The position numbers and the translations under genes were made by a program. The notes under the pieces are model-generated. The model did no database searches. It was not told the DNA's origin and saw only the letters and a program-made list of their open reading frames with translations. Source: Flavobacterium sp. (GTDB lineage Bacteria > Bacteroidota > Bacteroidia > Flavobacteriales > Flavobacteriaceae). Taken from it: DNA of 64,000 bases. This document shows positions 43,392-54,092 of this stretch, one piece after another. The DNA lies in NCBI GenBank assembly GCA_020403245.1, contig JADBYA010000057.1, forward strand, positions 1 to 64,000, in the 5' to 3' direction. Every line of letters begins with the position of its first letter. Position 1 is the first letter of the stretch.

Positions 43392-45071
43392 TTAAAAACT
43401 TGCTTTGAAGCTAATATGGATAATGGAATTAGATAGTTTTATGGATTGCTCGCTTGTGCTCCCGTTAGCATAAACTATGTTAAATAGTCCATTTTTAGTC
43501 AATAATCCAAATCCAAAACCTATTCCAAGTAGGTTTTCCTGACTATTTGAAGTTTTATCTTGTAAAAAGCCATAATCAATAATTGAGTGGATGTAGATAC
43601 TTTGAGCAAGAACATATCGGTATTCAGTTAAAATAGACCCAAAGGCATTTCCTTGTAAACTATTTTCGTTAAATCCTCGGATGGAATTTATGCCACCAAA
43701 TCTGTATAATTCATTGACAATATAATTATCGCTTTGTAAATAGAAATTTTGTGATTTAATATTGATGATGTTCTTTTCATTTAAATAAAAATTATGTTTG
43801 AGTAATAAACTACCAATTGTTTGACTGTTTGAAACTAGTTTTGTGTCTCTTTTCCCAATACCTACTTTGAAATTTAAAAATGTTTTTTCTGGAAAGAGAA
43901 AATCAGTTCCCGACACTTCGGGATTATAATCTAAAAACTCATAAGTTGAAGTCAAAAAAGAATTAGTATAATCACTCAAAGTTGTTGTATTGACATTCTG
44001 TATATCGCTTGACTCTGTGGCTTGATAACCCAAATACAATCGACTACTATAATTAAAATAGTAACCTAAATCAATAGCTGTTCGTGTATTTTGAAAAGTG
44101 CTGTCTTGCTTGAAAATATTAAGTTCGGCTTTTAATCCAATGGGACTTTTGAAAATATAGGGAAATTCCACACCTAGATTGAAAGTTTTTTGGTCTTGTC
44201 CGTCGCTCCTCCAATATAAGGCAAATTTTTCACCAGAATTTAAAACATTATTCAATACCAAATCAAGATAACCAGAGAAAATAAGTTTATTGTTTTCATT
44301 ATTGGTAAAACCAATATAGCCATCAAAAGTATTTGATTTTACTTTTTCTAGATATACATATACTTCGGTAGAATCTTTTGTAAAAAGAATTTCGGGGTAT
44401 TTACTTTGTTTAACAAATCTATATTTGTTAAAGTCATTAAAAAGTTTATCCAAATTCTTTTGGTTGAAAGTTTTGTTCCGATACAATCGAGTTATGTTTT
44501 TTTTGTGTCCTATTGGGAATTTATCATAACCATTGATGACAATTTCATTTAATTGTCTTTTGGTTTCTTTTAGAATAGATAATTCGGCATTTATGAAATT
44601 TTTTTTCTTTTGGAGGTTGACGAGTTTAACTTTTGCCATTGAAAAACCATTACTTTCTAATTTTTTTAAAATAGTGTTTAAAAAAACTTCGCTTTCTTTA
44701 TAAGCAATACATATGGTATCATTTTTAATAGTATAAATATTAATAACGTTTTCTTGAATTCCTTTCTCTATATAAATATGTATAAAATCAACTTTCTTAC
44801 CTATACTATATTTAAAACAAAACGTTGAATCGTTTAATTTAAAGTTTTCTGAGAGTTGACTTTCGGTATATCCTTTTTTTATGAGTTTTTCATAAAAGAA
44901 ATTATTTTCATCAACAACCGACTTGGCATTTTGATGTTTTAAACTATAACCTATGCTATCAATAGCTTTAGTTTCCTTTTCGTTTTCTCCAATAATTTTC
45001 AAATAGAATTCTTGAGATGAAGCATTCCAGCTGAGAATTAATGTAAAATAAAGGAATAAAATCTTTTTCAA
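43392..45071 (-). CDS. Omp85/BamA-TamA superfamily outer-membrane protein
   Basis: Predicted outer-membrane barrel with periplasmic POTRA-like repeats. The 559 residues have a signal peptide (about 19), two or three POTRA-like alpha/beta units to about 230, then a barrel. The segment GGINSIRGFNENS matches the conserved (V/I)RG(F/Y) loop motif of Omp85 proteins. The C-terminus ISFKASF ends in Phe, as barrel substrates do. It is too short and too diverged to be BamA itself. The partner and substrate are unknown. Its start has no clear promoter. Confidence 0.8.
   Translation of the reverse strand: MKKILFLYFTLILSWNASSQEFYLKIIGENEKETKAIDSIGYSLKHQNAKSVVDENNFFYEKLIKKGYTESQLSENFKLNDSTFCFKYSIGKKVDFIHIYIEKGIQENVINIYTIKNDTICIAYKESEVFLNTILKKLESNGFSMAKVKLVNLQKKKNFINAELSILKETKRQLNEIVINGYDKFPIGHKKNITRLYRNKTFNQKNLDKLFNDFNKYRFVKQSKYPEILFTKDSTEVYVYLEKVKSNTFDGYIGFTNNENNKLIFSGYLDLVLNNVLNSGEKFALYWRSDGQDQKTFNLGVEFPYIFKSPIGLKAELNIFKQDSTFQNTRTAIDLGYYFNYSSRLYLGYQATESSDIQNVNTTTLSDYTNSFLTSTYEFLDYNPEVSGTDFLFPEKTFLNFKVGIGKRDTKLVSNSQTIGSLLLKHNFYLNEKNIINIKSQNFYLQSDNYIVNELYRFGGINSIRGFNENSLQGNAFGSILTEYRYVLAQSIYIHSIIDYGFLQDKTSNSQENLLGIGFGFGLLTKNGLFNIVYANGSTSEQSIKLSNSIIHISFKASF
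43908..43923. repeat. Palindrome TCCCGACACTTCGGGA within the Omp85 gene
   Basis: Exact second copy of the 16-bp element in rlmB, in a different reading frame (it encodes PEVSG) and in a predicted surface loop of the barrel. Confidence 0.8.
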
Positions 45072-45262
45072 CCTACTTGAAAGTTTTCATAAAAATAACG
45101 CAAAAAAATTGTTTTTAGTATGATATATTAAAACTAAAAAATAAACTGTTTTGAAAAGCTATTTGCAAACTATACATTTTTAAAATATTAGCGCTACAAG
45201 TACAGAACTTTATTCTATTAATAAACAAATATTTAGTTCTTAAAAAAATTAATTAATTATGG

Positions 45263-45293
45263 TTTGTTTCATTGAAAATAATTACTACATTTG
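45263..45293 (+). promoter_or_regulatory. Promoter of the ribosomal protein cluster (rpsL)
   Basis: TTTG at 45263-45266 and TACATTTG at 45286-45293 are exactly 19 bases apart. The start codon of rpsL is 53 bp downstream. This is the only strong promoter I find before the ribosomal run. Confidence 0.88.
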
Positions 45294-45346
45294 CAACCCC
45301 TAAAAAAGCGGGAATTAATAAAATAAAGAAAAATTAGTATTTAATT

Positions 45347-45730
45347 ATGCCAACAATTCAACAATTAGTAAGAACAGGAAGAACTCAAATCACTAAGAAG
45401 AGTAAATCGGTTGCTTTAGATTCTTGTCCTCAACGAAGAGGTGTTTGTACGCGTGTTTACACTACTACTCCAAAAAAACCAAACTCTGCCATGCGTAAAG
45501 TTGCGCGTGTACGTTTGACTAATGGAAATGAAGTAAATGCATACATCCCGGGAGAAGGACACAATCTACAAGAGCACTCGATAGTATTAGTGCGAGGCGG
45601 AAGGGTAAAAGATTTACCAGGAGTTAGATACCACATTGTGCGTGGTGCGCTTGATACATCAGGTGTAGCAGGAAGAACACAAAGAAGATCTAAGTACGGT
45701 GCTAAACGCCCAAAAGAAGCAAAAAAGTAA
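45347..45730 (+). CDS. rpsL: 30S ribosomal protein S12
   Basis: Decoding-centre protein. The 127 residues are the usual length. The loops [12 protein letters not shown] and [10 protein letters not shown] carry Lys at both positions where streptomycin-resistance changes are known (K43 and K88 in E. coli numbering), so the sequence is the wild-type form. It is first in the cluster, 53 bp after the promoter and followed by rpsG at 24 bp. Confidence 0.98.
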
Positions 45731-45754
45731 TTTAAAAACTTTTAAAGTAAAGAC

Positions 45755-46231
45755 ATGAGAAAAAGAGCGGCAAAGAAAAGACCACTTTTACCAGATCCAA
45801 AATTTAACGATCAGTTAGTAACACGTTTTGTAAACAACTTAATGTGGGATGGTAAGAAATCAACAGCTTTCAAAGTATTTTATGATGCTATGGAAATTGT
45901 AGAAACAAAAAAGAACAATGATGAAAAATCGTCATTAGAAGTGTGGAAAGATGCTTTAACAAACGTTATGCCTCACGTAGAAGTGCGTAGTCGTAGAGTT
46001 GGTGGAGCAACATTCCAAATCCCTATGCAAATTCGTCCAGACAGAAAAATCTCTATGGCCATGAAGTGGATGATACTTTATGCTAGAAGAAGAAATGAAA
46101 AATCTATGGCTGGTAAATTAGCTTCAGAAATTTTAGCTGCGGCTAAAGAAGAAGGTGCTGCTGTTAAAAAGAGAATGGATACTCACAAAATGGCAGAAGC
46201 TAATAAAGCATTCTCTCACTTCAGATTTTAA
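45755..46231 (+). CDS. rpsG: 30S ribosomal protein S7
   Basis: Primary binder of the 3' domain of 16S rRNA. The 158 residues start [14 protein letters not shown] and include the RNA-binding stretch [15 protein letters not shown]. The C-terminus SHFRF matches the short form. It lies 24 bp after rpsL and 10 bp before fusA, the str-operon order. There is no tuf gene after fusA. Confidence 0.98.
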   Translation: MRKRAAKKRPLLPDPKFNDQLVTRFVNNLMWDGKKSTAFKVFYDAMEIVETKKNNDEKSSLEVWKDALTNVMPHVEVRSRRVGGATFQIPMQIRPDRKISMAMKWMILYARRRNEKSMAGKLASEILAAAKEEGAAVKKRMDTHKMAEANKAFSHFRF

Positions 46232-46241
46232 TATGTAAGAA

Positions 46242-48398
46242 ATGGCTAGAGATTTAAAATTTACAAGAAATATTGGAATTGCTGCTCACATTGATGCTGG
46301 CAAAACAACAACAACGGAGCGTATTTTATTTTATACTGGAAAATCACATAAAATTGGAGAAGTACATGATGGTGCTGCAACAATGGACTGGATGGCACAA
46401 GAGCAAGAAAGAGGGATTACCATTACTTCTGCTGCCACTACTTGTGAATGGAGTTTTCCAACAGAACAAGGTAAACCATTACCAACCTCTCAGGATTATC
46501 ATTTTAATATTATTGATACCCCAGGACACGTTGATTTTACCGTAGAGGTAAACCGTTCGTTACGGGTATTAGACGGATTGGTTTTCTTATTTTCAGCTGT
46601 AGATGGTGTGGAGCCACAATCAGAAACGAACTGGAGACTTGCCGATCAATACAGAGTTCCTCGTATGGGGTTCGTCAATAAAATGGACCGTCAAGGTTCT
46701 AACTTCTTAATGGTTTGTCAACAGGTTAGAGACATGTTAAAATCTAATGCTGTTGCGATTACTTTGCCAATTGGTGAAGAAAACGACTTTAAAGGAGTAG
46801 TTGATTTAGTAAAAAACCAAGCTATCGTTTGGCATGATGCAACTCAAGGAGCAACCTTTGATATTGTTGATATTCCTGCTGATATGTTAGCTGAGGTAAA
46901 ACAATACAGAGATATACTTATTGAAGCTGTGGCAGATTATGATGAGAATTTACTTGATAAGTATATGGAAGATCCAGATTCTATAACTGAAGAAGAAATT
47001 AACACAGCGCTAAGAGCTGCAACTATTGACATGGCTATTATTCCTATGATTGCTGGTTCTTCTTTCAAAAACAAAGGGGTTCAATTTATGTTGGATGCTG
47101 TATGTAAATATTTACCATCTCCTTTAGATAAAGAAGGTATTGAAGGAATTCATCCTGATGATGCTGATTTATTAGAAGAGGATCAAACTAAAATCATACG
47201 TCGTCCTGATGTAAAAGAACCATTTGCAGCTTTGGCATTTAAAATTGCTACTGACCCTTATGTAGGTCGTTTGGCTTTTTTCCGTGCCTATTCAGGTCGT
47301 TTAGATGCGGGTTCATACATTTTGAACACTCGTTCAGGAAATAAAGAAAGAATTTCTCGTATCTATCAAATGCATGCCAATAAACAAAACCCAATCGATT
47401 ATATCGAAGCTGGTGATATTGGAGCAGCAGTTGGATTTAAAGATATCAAGACTGGTGATACAATGTGTGATGAAAAACACCCAATTATTCTTGAGTCAAT
47501 GAAATTCCCAGCACCTGTTATTGGTATCGCTATTGAGCCAAAAACTAAAGCTGACATAGATAAAATGGGTATGGCTTTAGCTAAATTGGCAGAAGAAGAT
47601 CCAACATTTACGGTTAGAACTGATGAAGCTTCAGGACAAACTATTATTTCAGGTATGGGTGAGTTACACTTAGATATTCTTGTAGATCGTATGAAGCGGG
47701 AATTCAAAGTTGAAGTTAACCAAGGGGAACCTCAAGTTGAATACAAAGAAGCTTTCACAAAATCAGCACAACACAGAGAAGTTTACAAAAAACAATCTGG
47801 AGGTCGTGGGAAATTTGGTGATATTGTATTTAGATTGGAACCAGCGGACGAAGTTGATGGAAAAGTACCAGTTGGATTACAATTCGTTAACGAAGTAAAA
47901 GGTGGTAATGTACCGAAAGAATATATTCCCTCTGTTGAGAAAGGTTTCAGAGAAGCTATGAAAACGGGGCCGCTAGCTGGTTACCAAGTTGATAGTTTAA
48001 AAGTTACTTTGTTAGACGGATCTTTCCATCCTGTAGACTCTGATGCTCTTTCATTTGAATTAGCAGCAAGAATGGGGTATAGAGAAGTAGCTAAAGCAGC
48101 CGGAGCAGTTATATTGGAGCCAATCATGAAAATGGAAGTGATTACGCCTGAAGAAAATATGGGAGATATCGTTGGTGATATTAACCGTCGTAGAGGTCAG
48201 GTAAATGATATGGGCGACAGAAATGGTGCAAAAACAATTAAAGCAGATGTGCCTTTGTCAGAAATGTTCGGATATGTAACTACATTGAGAACATTATCTT
48301 CTGGTAGGGCAACCTCTACGATGGAATTTTCACATTACGAACAAACTCCTTCAAATATTTCTGAGGAAGTAATCAAAAAAGCAAAAGGTAACGCTTAA
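46242..48398 (+). CDS. fusA: Elongation factor G
   Basis: Translocase GTPase. The 718 residues have G1 [14 protein letters not shown], switch II region [10 protein letters not shown] and G4 NKMDR. Domains II-V follow with [10 protein letters not shown] and [16 protein letters not shown]. This is the only elongation-factor gene in the cluster. The spacing to rpsJ is 11 bp. A second EF-G paralogue elsewhere in the genome cannot be judged from here. Confidence 0.97.
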   Translation: MARDLKFTRNIGIAAHIDAGKTTTTERILFYTGKSHKIGEVHDGAATMDWMAQEQERGITITSAATTCEWSFPTEQGKPLPTSQDYHFNIIDTPGHVDFTVEVNRSLRVLDGLVFLFSAVDGVEPQSETNWRLADQYRVPRMGFVNKMDRQGSNFLMVCQQVRDMLKSNAVAITLPIGEENDFKGVVDLVKNQAIVWHDATQGATFDIVDIPADMLAEVKQYRDILIEAVADYDENLLDKYMEDPDSITEEEINTALRAATIDMAIIPMIAGSSFKNKGVQFMLDAVCKYLPSPLDKEGIEGIHPDDADLLEEDQTKIIRRPDVKEPFAALAFKIATDPYVGRLAFFRAYSGRLDAGSYILNTRSGNKERISRIYQMHANKQNPIDYIEAGDIGAAVGFKDIKTGDTMCDEKHPIILESMKFPAPVIGIAIEPKTKADIDKMGMALAKLAEEDPTFTVRTDEASGQTIISGMGELHLDILVDRMKREFKVEVNQGEPQVEYKEAFTKSAQHREVYKKQSGGRGKFGDIVFRLEPADEVDGKVPVGLQFVNEVKGGNVPKEYIPSVEKGFREAMKTGPLAGYQVDSLKVTLLDGSFHPVDSDALSFELAARMGYREVAKAAGAVILEPIMKMEVITPEENMGDIVGDINRRRGQVNDMGDRNGAKTIKADVPLSEMFGYVTTLRTLSSGRATSTMEFSHYEQTPSNISEEVIKKAKGNA

Positions 48399-48409
48399 TT
48401 CTTATCAAG

Positions 48410-48715
48410 ATGAGTCAAAAAATTAGAATAAAATTAAAGTCTTACGATCATATGTTGGTTGATAAATCAGCAGAGAAAATCGTAAAAACTGTGAAAAGCA
48501 CAGGTGCTGTGGTAACAGGTCCTATTCCGTTACCTACACACAAAAAGATATTTACTGTATTACGTTCTCCACACGTTAATAAAAAAGCAAGAGAACAGTT
48601 TGAAGTAAGTTCATACAAAAGATTACTAGATATTTACTCTTCGTCTTCAAAAACTATTGATGCTCTTATGAAATTAGAGTTACCAAGTGGAGTTGAAGTA
48701 GAGATTAAAGTATAA
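48410..48715 (+). CDS. rpsJ: 30S ribosomal protein S10
   Basis: Small-subunit protein, also part of transcription antitermination complexes in bacteria. The 101 residues have [37 protein letters not shown] and the C-terminal [11 protein letters not shown]. It lies 11 bp after fusA. The next gene, rplC, is unusually far (216 bp) because a heptamer array occupies the spacer, splitting what is normally a tight S10 operon. Confidence 0.98.
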   Translation: MSQKIRIKLKSYDHMLVDKSAEKIVKTVKSTGAVVTGPIPLPTHKKIFTVLRSPHVNKKAREQFEVSSYKRLLDIYSSSSKTIDALMKLELPSGVEVEIKV

Positions 48716-48720
48716 GCATA

Positions 48721-48890
48721 GTATTTAGTATTTAGTATTAAGTATTAAGTATTAAGTATTAAGTATTAAGTATTAAGTATTAAGTATTAAGTATTAAGTA
48801 TTAAGTATTAAGTATTAAGTATTAAGTATTAAGTATTAAGTATTAAGTATTAAGTATTAAGATTTTTTCTTAGTGCTTAATACTTACTAC
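48721..48890. repeat. About 20 tandem copies of GTATTAA between rpsJ and rplC, with an inverted tail
   Basis: Two GTATTTA units (48721-48734) and eighteen GTATTAA units (48735-48860) run in perfect 7-bp register. After a short T-rich loop the complementary words TTAGTGC, TTAATAC and TTACTAC (48870-48890) follow, so the array can form a long hairpin. It contains no open frame of note. Confidence 0.95.
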
Positions 48891-48931
48891 TCCAAAAAAA
48901 GTGAACAAGTAATAATTATAAATAGTTTAAT

Positions 48932-49549
48932 ATGTCTGGGTTAATTGGAAGAAAAATCGGCATGACTAGCATTTTCGATGAAAACGGGAAGAATATTCCT
49001 TGTACAGTAATCGAAGCTGGACCTTGTGTCGTTACCCAAGTCAGAACCAAAGAGGTTGACGGGTATGAAGCTCTTCAACTTGGTTTCGATGACAAAACAG
49101 AAAAACACGCCACTAAAGCTGATTTAGGTCACTTTAAAAAAGCGGGAACTTCTGCAAAAAAGAAAGTCGTTGAATTCCAAGGGTTTGAAGAAAATTACAA
49201 ATTAGGTGATAATATCACCGTGGAAGTATTCAGCGAAGGAGAATTTGTTGATGTACAAGGTGTATCAAAAGGTAAAGGTTTTCAAGGTGTTGTAAAACGT
49301 CACGGTTTTGGTGGTGTTGGACAAGCTACACATGGTCAACACAACCGTTTGAGAGCGCCAGGTTCTGTAGGAGCTTCTTCTTATCCTTCACGTGTATTCA
49401 AAGGAATGCGTATGGCAGGAAGAATGGGAGGAGATAATGTTAAAGTACAAAATCTTAGAGTTTTAAAAGTAGTGGCTGAAAAGAACCTACTTCTTGTTAA
49501 AGGAGCTATTCCTGGATGCAAAAACTCTTTCGTAATCATTCTGAAGTAA
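48932..49549 (+). CDS. rplC: 50S ribosomal protein L3
   Basis: Early-assembling large-subunit protein near the peptidyl-transferase centre. The 205 residues start [34 protein letters not shown] is the typical extension and [13 protein letters not shown] is the conserved central loop. It overlaps rplD by one base. No promoter of full consensus is seen in the 70 bp before its start, so it probably relies on read-through from upstream. Confidence 0.98.
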   Translation: MSGLIGRKIGMTSIFDENGKNIPCTVIEAGPCVVTQVRTKEVDGYEALQLGFDDKTEKHATKADLGHFKKAGTSAKKKVVEFQGFEENYKLGDNITVEVFSEGEFVDVQGVSKGKGFQGVVKRHGFGGVGQATHGQHNRLRAPGSVGASSYPSRVFKGMRMAGRMGGDNVKVQNLRVLKVVAEKNLLLVKGAIPGCKNSFVIILK

Positions 49550-50178
49550 TGGAAGCAAAAGTTTTAGATATCAACGGAAAAGATACTGGAAGAAAAGTTC
49601 AACTTTCTGATTCAGTATTCGGCATTGAGCCAAATAATCATGCAGTATATCTTGATGTTAAACAATATTTAGCAAATCAAAGACAAGGAACGCACAAAGC
49701 AAAAGAAAGAGCTGAGGTAGCGGGAAGTACACGTAAGATTAAAAAACAAAAAGGTACAGGTACTGCACGTGCAGGATCTAAAAAAAGTCCATTGTTCAAA
49801 GGTGGAGGAACAGTATTCGGTCCAAGACCAAGAAGCTATTCTTTCAAACTGAATAAAAGCTTAAAAAGATTAGCAAGAAAATCTGCTTTCTCTTTAAAAG
49901 CAAAACAATCTAATTTAGTAGTGGTTGAAGATTTCAGTTTTGAAGCGCCAAACACTAAAAATTTCATCAACGTTTTGAAGGCTTTAGGATTGGAAAACAA
50001 AAAATCTTTATTTGTGTTGGGTGAATCAAATAAAAATGTATATTTGTCGTCACGTAATTTAAAAGCATCTATCGTTGTAACTAGCTCAGAACTAAGTACT
50101 TATGCGATATTAAACGCAAATAATTTAGTTTTATCTGAAGGTTCGCTAGAAGGAATAGTTGAAAATTTAAGCAAATAA
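49549..50178 (+). CDS. rplD: 50S ribosomal protein L4
   Basis: Large-subunit protein lining the exit tunnel. Taking the ATG at 49549 ([10 protein letters not shown]) gives 209 residues; the upstream ATG lies within rplC and is not family sequence. [20 protein letters not shown] is the tunnel loop, followed by [13 protein letters not shown]. In E. coli L4 represses its own operon; that control is not established here. The start overlaps the rplC stop by one base. Confidence 0.97.
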   Translation: MEAKVLDINGKDTGRKVQLSDSVFGIEPNNHAVYLDVKQYLANQRQGTHKAKERAEVAGSTRKIKKQKGTGTARAGSKKSPLFKGGGTVFGPRPRSYSFKLNKSLKRLARKSAFSLKAKQSNLVVVEDFSFEAPNTKNFINVLKALGLENKKSLFVLGESNKNVYLSSRNLKASIVVTSSELSTYAILNANNLVLSEGSLEGIVENLSK

Positions 50179-50184
50179 CAGGCC

Positions 50185-50475
50185 ATGAGTATCATAATTA
50201 AACCTATCATAACAGAAAAAATTACCAAAGAAGGTGAGATTTTTAATCGTTTTGGTTTTGTTGTTGACAAAAAAGCCAACAAAGTTCAAATAAAAAAAGC
50301 TGTAGAAGCTGCTTATGGAATTTCTGTTGTTGATGTAAACACCATGAACTATAGAGCTGATAGAACTACTAAATATACAAAAAGTGGTTTGATTAGCGGA
50401 AAAACAAGTGCTTACAAAAAAGCAATTGTTCAAGTAAAAGAAGGAGAAACAATAGATTTTTATAATAATATCTAA
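50185..50475 (+). CDS. rplW: 50S ribosomal protein L23
   Basis: Exit-tunnel protein and docking point for trigger factor and SRP. The 96 residues start IIKPIITEKITKEGEIFNR. The loop with VNTMNYR and the C-terminal AIVQVKEGETIDF are typical. Length matches the family. It lies 6 bp after rplD and 6 bp before rplB, so the genes are cotranslated closely. Confidence 0.97.
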   Translation: MSIIIKPIITEKITKEGEIFNRFGFVVDKKANKVQIKKAVEAAYGISVVDVNTMNYRADRTTKYTKSGLISGKTSAYKKAIVQVKEGETIDFYNNI

Positions 50476-50481
50476 TAGAAA

Positions 50482-51306
50482 ATGTCAGTTAGAAAATTAA
50501 AACCTATTACCCCTGGTCAGCGTTTTAGAGTTGTGAATGGTTTTGACGCCATCACGACTGATAAGCCGGAGCGTTCATTGATCGCACCGATAAAAAACTC
50601 AGGTGGTAGAAATAGTCAAGGAAAAATGACCATGCGTTACACAGGCGGTGGTCACAAACAAAGGTATCGTATCATTGATTTCAAAAGAACTAAAGTTGGA
50701 ATTCCAGCTACAGTCAAATCAATTGAGTATGATCCAAACAGAACTGCTTTTATCGCATTATTATGGTATGCTGATGGAGAGAAAGCTTATATTATTGCTC
50801 AAAACGGTTTACAAGTAGGGCAAACACTTTTATCTGGTGAAGAATCTTCTCCTGAAATTGGAAATACTTTACCATTAAGTAAAATTCCATTGGGAACAGT
50901 AATTTCATGTATTGAATTACGTCCAGGGCAAGGTGCAACAATCGCAAGAAGTGCAGGAACTTTTGCTCAATTAATGGCAAGAGATGGAAAATATGCAACA
51001 ATCAAAATGCCTTCAGGTGAGACAAGATTAATCTTGTTAACTTGTTCAGCTACAATTGGAGCAGTTTCTAATTCTGATCATCAGTTGATTGTATCTGGTA
51101 AAGCAGGTAGAAGCAGATGGTTAGGTAGAAGACCAAGAACAAGACCAGTAGCTATGAACCCTGTCGATCACCCAATGGGTGGTGGTGAAGGTCGTTCATC
51201 TGGAGGTCATCCACGTTCTAGAAAAGGTCTTCCTGCTAAAGGGTATAGAACTCGTTCTAAAGTGAACCCGAGTAATAAGTATATTGTTGAACGCAGAAAG
51301 AAATAA
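50482..51306 (+). CDS. rplB: 50S ribosomal protein L2
   Basis: Large-subunit core protein needed for subunit joining and peptidyl transfer. The 274 residues have [19 protein letters not shown] and the signature region [18 protein letters not shown], whose His is essential in E. coli. The C-terminal KGYRTRSK tail is typical. There is a 6-bp spacer from rplW and a 10-bp spacer to rpsS. Confidence 0.98.
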   Translation: MSVRKLKPITPGQRFRVVNGFDAITTDKPERSLIAPIKNSGGRNSQGKMTMRYTGGGHKQRYRIIDFKRTKVGIPATVKSIEYDPNRTAFIALLWYADGEKAYIIAQNGLQVGQTLLSGEESSPEIGNTLPLSKIPLGTVISCIELRPGQGATIARSAGTFAQLMARDGKYATIKMPSGETRLILLTCSATIGAVSNSDHQLIVSGKAGRSRWLGRRPRTRPVAMNPVDHPMGGGEGRSSGGHPRSRKGLPAKGYRTRSKVNPSNKYIVERRKK

Positions 51307-51316
51307 TTAGATAGAC

Positions 51317-51595
51317 ATGGCACGTTCATTAAAAAAAGGACCTTTTGTACACTACAAATTAGATAAAAAAGTTCAGGAAAATATTGCTGGTGGAAATAAA
51401 GGCGTTGTTAAGACTTGGTCTAGAGCATCTATGATTACTCCAGATTTCGTAGGACAAACTATCGCAGTACACAATGGTCGTCAATTTGTTCCAGTTTATG
51501 TAACTGAGAACATGGTAGGACACAAATTAGGAGAGTTTTCGCCAACAAGATCTTTTAGAGGTCACGCTGGAGCAAAAAATAAAGGTAAAAAATAA
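51317..51595 (+). CDS. rpsS: 30S ribosomal protein S19
   Basis: Small-subunit head protein that contacts S13. The 92 residues have [16 protein letters not shown] at the start, [22 protein letters not shown] and [17 protein letters not shown]. All match the family. The gene sits between rplB and rplV with 10- and 6-bp spacers, the conserved S10-operon order. Confidence 0.98.
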   Translation: MARSLKKGPFVHYKLDKKVQENIAGGNKGVVKTWSRASMITPDFVGQTIAVHNGRQFVPVYVTENMVGHKLGEFSPTRSFRGHAGAKNKGKK

Positions 51596-51601
51596 GAAGC
51601 A

Positions 51602-52012
51602 ATGGGAGTTCGTAAAAGAGAAACAGCAGACGCAAGAAAAGAGGCTAACAAGTCTATAGCTTTCGCTAAATTGAATAACTGCCCTACTTCACCTAGAAAA
51701 ATGCGCTTAGTAGCAGACTTGGTAAGAGGTCAGAAAGTGGAAAGAGCTTTAAATATTTTAAGATTTAGCTCAAAAGAAGCTTCAAGAAAATTAGAGAAAT
51801 TAGTATTATCTGCCATCAACAATTGGGAGCAGAAAAATGCTGAAGGAAACGTTTCTGAAGCAGGCTTATTTATAAAAACTATCACTGTAGATGGTGGAAT
51901 GATGTTGAAAAGACTTCGTCCAGCTCCACAAGGAAGAGCACACAGAATTAGAAAACGTTCAAATCACGTAACAATCGTATTAGGACAATTAGATAACACA
52001 CAAAGCAATTAA
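51602..52012 (+). CDS. rplV: 50S ribosomal protein L22
   Basis: Exit-tunnel protein whose loop forms the constriction with L4. The 136 residues are longer at the N-terminus than E. coli L22 (110), starting [17 protein letters not shown]. Core motifs are [18 protein letters not shown] and [19 protein letters not shown]. Macrolide-relevant loop residues are in this last stretch. It lies 5 bp before rpsC. Confidence 0.97.
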   Translation: MGVRKRETADARKEANKSIAFAKLNNCPTSPRKMRLVADLVRGQKVERALNILRFSSKEASRKLEKLVLSAINNWEQKNAEGNVSEAGLFIKTITVDGGMMLKRLRPAPQGRAHRIRKRSNHVTIVLGQLDNTQSN

Positions 52013-52017
52013 TAAAG

Positions 52018-52782
52018 ATGGGACAAAAGACAAATCCAATTGGAAACAGACTTGGGATCATCAGAGGATGGGATTCAAACTGGTATGGTGGAAATGATTA
52101 CGGTGATAAAATCGCTGAAGATTATAAAATTAGAAAGTACATTCATGCTCGTTTATCAAAAGCTAGTGTATCAAAAGTAATCATCGAGAGAACTTTGAAA
52201 CTTGTAACCGTTACTATCACTACTGCTAGACCTGGTATCATAATCGGGAAAGGTGGGCAAGAGGTAGACAAGTTAAAAGAAGAACTTAAGAAAGTTACTG
52301 ACAAAGAGGTTCAAATTAACATCTTTGAAATTAAAAGACCAGAGCTAGATGCTTATTTAGTTGCAACAAGCATTGCTCGTCAAATCGAAAGCAGAATTTC
52401 TTACAGACGTGCGATTAAAATGGCTATTGCTGCCTCTATGCGTATGAATGCAGAAGGTATCAAAGTTTTGATTTCTGGTCGTTTGAATGGTGCGGAAATG
52501 GCACGTTCAGAAGGTTTCAAAGAAGGAAGAATTCCTCTATCAACTTTCAGAGCCGATATTGATTATGCTTTGGCTGAAGCGCATACTACTTACGGTAGAA
52601 TGGGTATCAAAGTATGGATCATGAAAGGTGAAGTATATGGCAAAAGAGATCTTTCTCCACTTGTAGGTATGGATAAAAAACAAACCGGTACTGGTGGTGG
52701 AAAAGGGGGAGATTCTCCAAGAGGTGACAGAAAACCTTTTAATAAGGACAGAAAACCTACGGGAGACCGTAAAAGAAAGTAA
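52018..52782 (+). CDS. rpsC: 30S ribosomal protein S3
   Basis: Small-subunit head protein at the mRNA entry site. The 254 residues have the KH-domain loop [18 protein letters not shown] and the C-terminal domain with [18 protein letters not shown] and [10 protein letters not shown]. The tail from about 222 is Gly-Asp-Arg-Lys-rich ([18 protein letters not shown]) and goes beyond the E. coli protein; it may contact RNA. It lies 20 bp before rplP. Confidence 0.97.
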   Translation: MGQKTNPIGNRLGIIRGWDSNWYGGNDYGDKIAEDYKIRKYIHARLSKASVSKVIIERTLKLVTVTITTARPGIIIGKGGQEVDKLKEELKKVTDKEVQINIFEIKRPELDAYLVATSIARQIESRISYRRAIKMAIAASMRMNAEGIKVLISGRLNGAEMARSEGFKEGRIPLSTFRADIDYALAEAHTTYGRMGIKVWIMKGEVYGKRDLSPLVGMDKKQTGTGGGKGGDSPRGDRKPFNKDRKPTGDRKRK

Positions 52783-52802
52783 TTTTTTAAATACAAAGAA
52801 AA

Positions 52803-53228
52803 ATGTTACAGCCTAAAAGAACAAAATACCGTAAGGTACAAAAGGGTAGAATGAAAGGTAATGCTCAAAGAGGTCACGAACTTTCAAGTGGAATGTTTGG
52901 TATTAAGTCAGTTCATGAAGATGGAATGTTCCTTACTTCACGTCAAATCGAAGCTGCGCGTATTGCTGCAACAAGATATATGAAAAGAGAAGGTCAATTA
53001 TGGATCAATATCTTCCCAGACAAACCAATCACCAAAAAGCCTCTTGAGGTACGTATGGGTAAAGGTAAAGGTGCAGTCGAATATTGGGCTGCAATTGTAA
53101 AACCGGGAAGAATTATGTTTGAAGTTGGTGGAGTTCCACTTTCTGTTGCTAAAGAAGCTTTGCGTCTTGCGGCACAAAAACTTCCTGTAAAAACTAAGTT
53201 TGTCGTTGCTAGAGATTTCGAAGCATAA
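52803..53228 (+). CDS. rplP: 50S ribosomal protein L16
   Basis: Large-subunit protein near the A site and 5S rRNA. The 141 residues start [19 protein letters not shown]. They also have [20 protein letters not shown] with [12 protein letters not shown]. This Arg-rich stretch is where hydroxylation occurs in E. coli. The C-terminus is typical. The rpmC start follows at 14 bp. Confidence 0.98.
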   Translation: MLQPKRTKYRKVQKGRMKGNAQRGHELSSGMFGIKSVHEDGMFLTSRQIEAARIAATRYMKREGQLWINIFPDKPITKKPLEVRMGKGKGAVEYWAAIVKPGRIMFEVGGVPLSVAKEALRLAAQKLPVKTKFVVARDFEA

Positions 53229-53241
53229 TCTAAAATTAATT

Positions 53242-53433
53242 ATGAAACAATCAGAAATTATAAATCTAACCGCAGCTGAGTTACAAGTAAAACTAAGTCA
53301 ATTAAGAAAAGCGTATTCAGATCTAAAAAATGCTCACGCTATTTCACCAATTGCCAATCCACTTCAAATTAGAAGTGCTAGAAGAGCAGTTGCAAGAGTG
53401 GCAACTGAGCTAACTAAAAGAGAGTTACAATAA
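53242..53433 (+). CDS. rpmC: 50S ribosomal protein L29
   Basis: Small helical large-subunit protein near the exit tunnel. The ATG at 53242 ([15 protein letters not shown]) gives 63 residues; an upstream ATG would begin inside rplP and adds no conserved sequence. [25 protein letters not shown] is the family core, of which I quote only the ends HAISP and RSARRAVAR. It lies 16 bp before rpsQ. Confidence 0.95.
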   Translation: MKQSEIINLTAAELQVKLSQLRKAYSDLKNAHAISPIANPLQIRSARRAVARVATELTKRELQ

Positions 53434-53449
53434 TTGTATGCTAGCTAAA

Positions 53450-53710
53450 ATGGAAGATAAAAGAAATTTAAGAAAAGAAAGAATTGGTGTGGTTACCTCA
53501 AACAAAATGGATAAATCCATTGTTGTGGCACAAGTAACAAAAGTAAAACACCCGTTATACGGTAAGTTCGTGTTAAAAACAAAAAAGTTTCATGCACACG
53601 ACGAAACAAACGACTGTAACATTGGTGATACTGTAAAGATCATGGAAACAAGACCTTTATCAAAAACTAAATGTTGGAGACTAGTTGAAATCATTGAAAG
53701 AGCTAAGTAA
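53450..53710 (+). CDS. rpsQ: 30S ribosomal protein S17
   Basis: Primary 16S rRNA binder at the 5' domain. I start at the ATG at 53450 ([13 protein letters not shown]), giving 86 residues, because the family begins there; the ATG at 53438 would add four residues. [22 protein letters not shown] and [15 protein letters not shown] are the conserved parts. The rplN start follows 3 bp later. Confidence 0.93.
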   Translation: MEDKRNLRKERIGVVTSNKMDKSIVVAQVTKVKHPLYGKFVLKTKKFHAHDETNDCNIGDTVKIMETRPLSKTKCWRLVEIIERAK

Positions 53711-53712
53711 TT

Positions 53713-54081
53713 ATGGTACAACAAGAATCGAGATTAAAAGTAGCAGATAACACAGGAGCAAAAGAAGTTTTGACTATCCGTGTTTTAGGAGGAACGAAAC
53801 GTCGTTATGCCTCTGTTGGAGATAAAATTGTAGTATCAATTAAAGATGCAACACCAAACGGTAACGTGAAAAAAGGTGCTGTTTCTACTGCAGTTGTTGT
53901 GCGTACCAAAAAAGAAGTGAGAAGAGCTGATGGTTCTTATATCCGTTTTGATGACAATGCATGTGTTCTTTTGAACGCTGCAGGAGAAATGAGAGGAACA
54001 CGTGTTTTTGGTCCAGTGGCGAGAGAACTTCGTGAAAAACAATTCATGAAAATTGTATCATTAGCACCAGAAGTGCTTTAA
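53713..54081 (+). CDS. rplN: 50S ribosomal protein L14
   Basis: Large-subunit protein at the subunit interface and the docking place of the RsfS silencing factor. The 122 residues start [38 protein letters not shown] and [19 protein letters not shown] are typical. The length is exactly that of the family. The gene is in the middle of the spc part of the cluster. Confidence 0.98.
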
Positions 54082-54092
54082 TTAGTAGTAAA

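Noticed and set aside
45072..45262. Hidden gene or tuf remnant between the Omp85 gene and rpsL
   Set aside because: The stretch is AT-rich with stops in all frames; only the rpsL promoter is seen just after it.
48721..48860. Possible CRISPR or replication iterons
   Set aside because: The unit is 7 bp with no spacers and lies inside a ribosomal operon; no replication gene is nearby.
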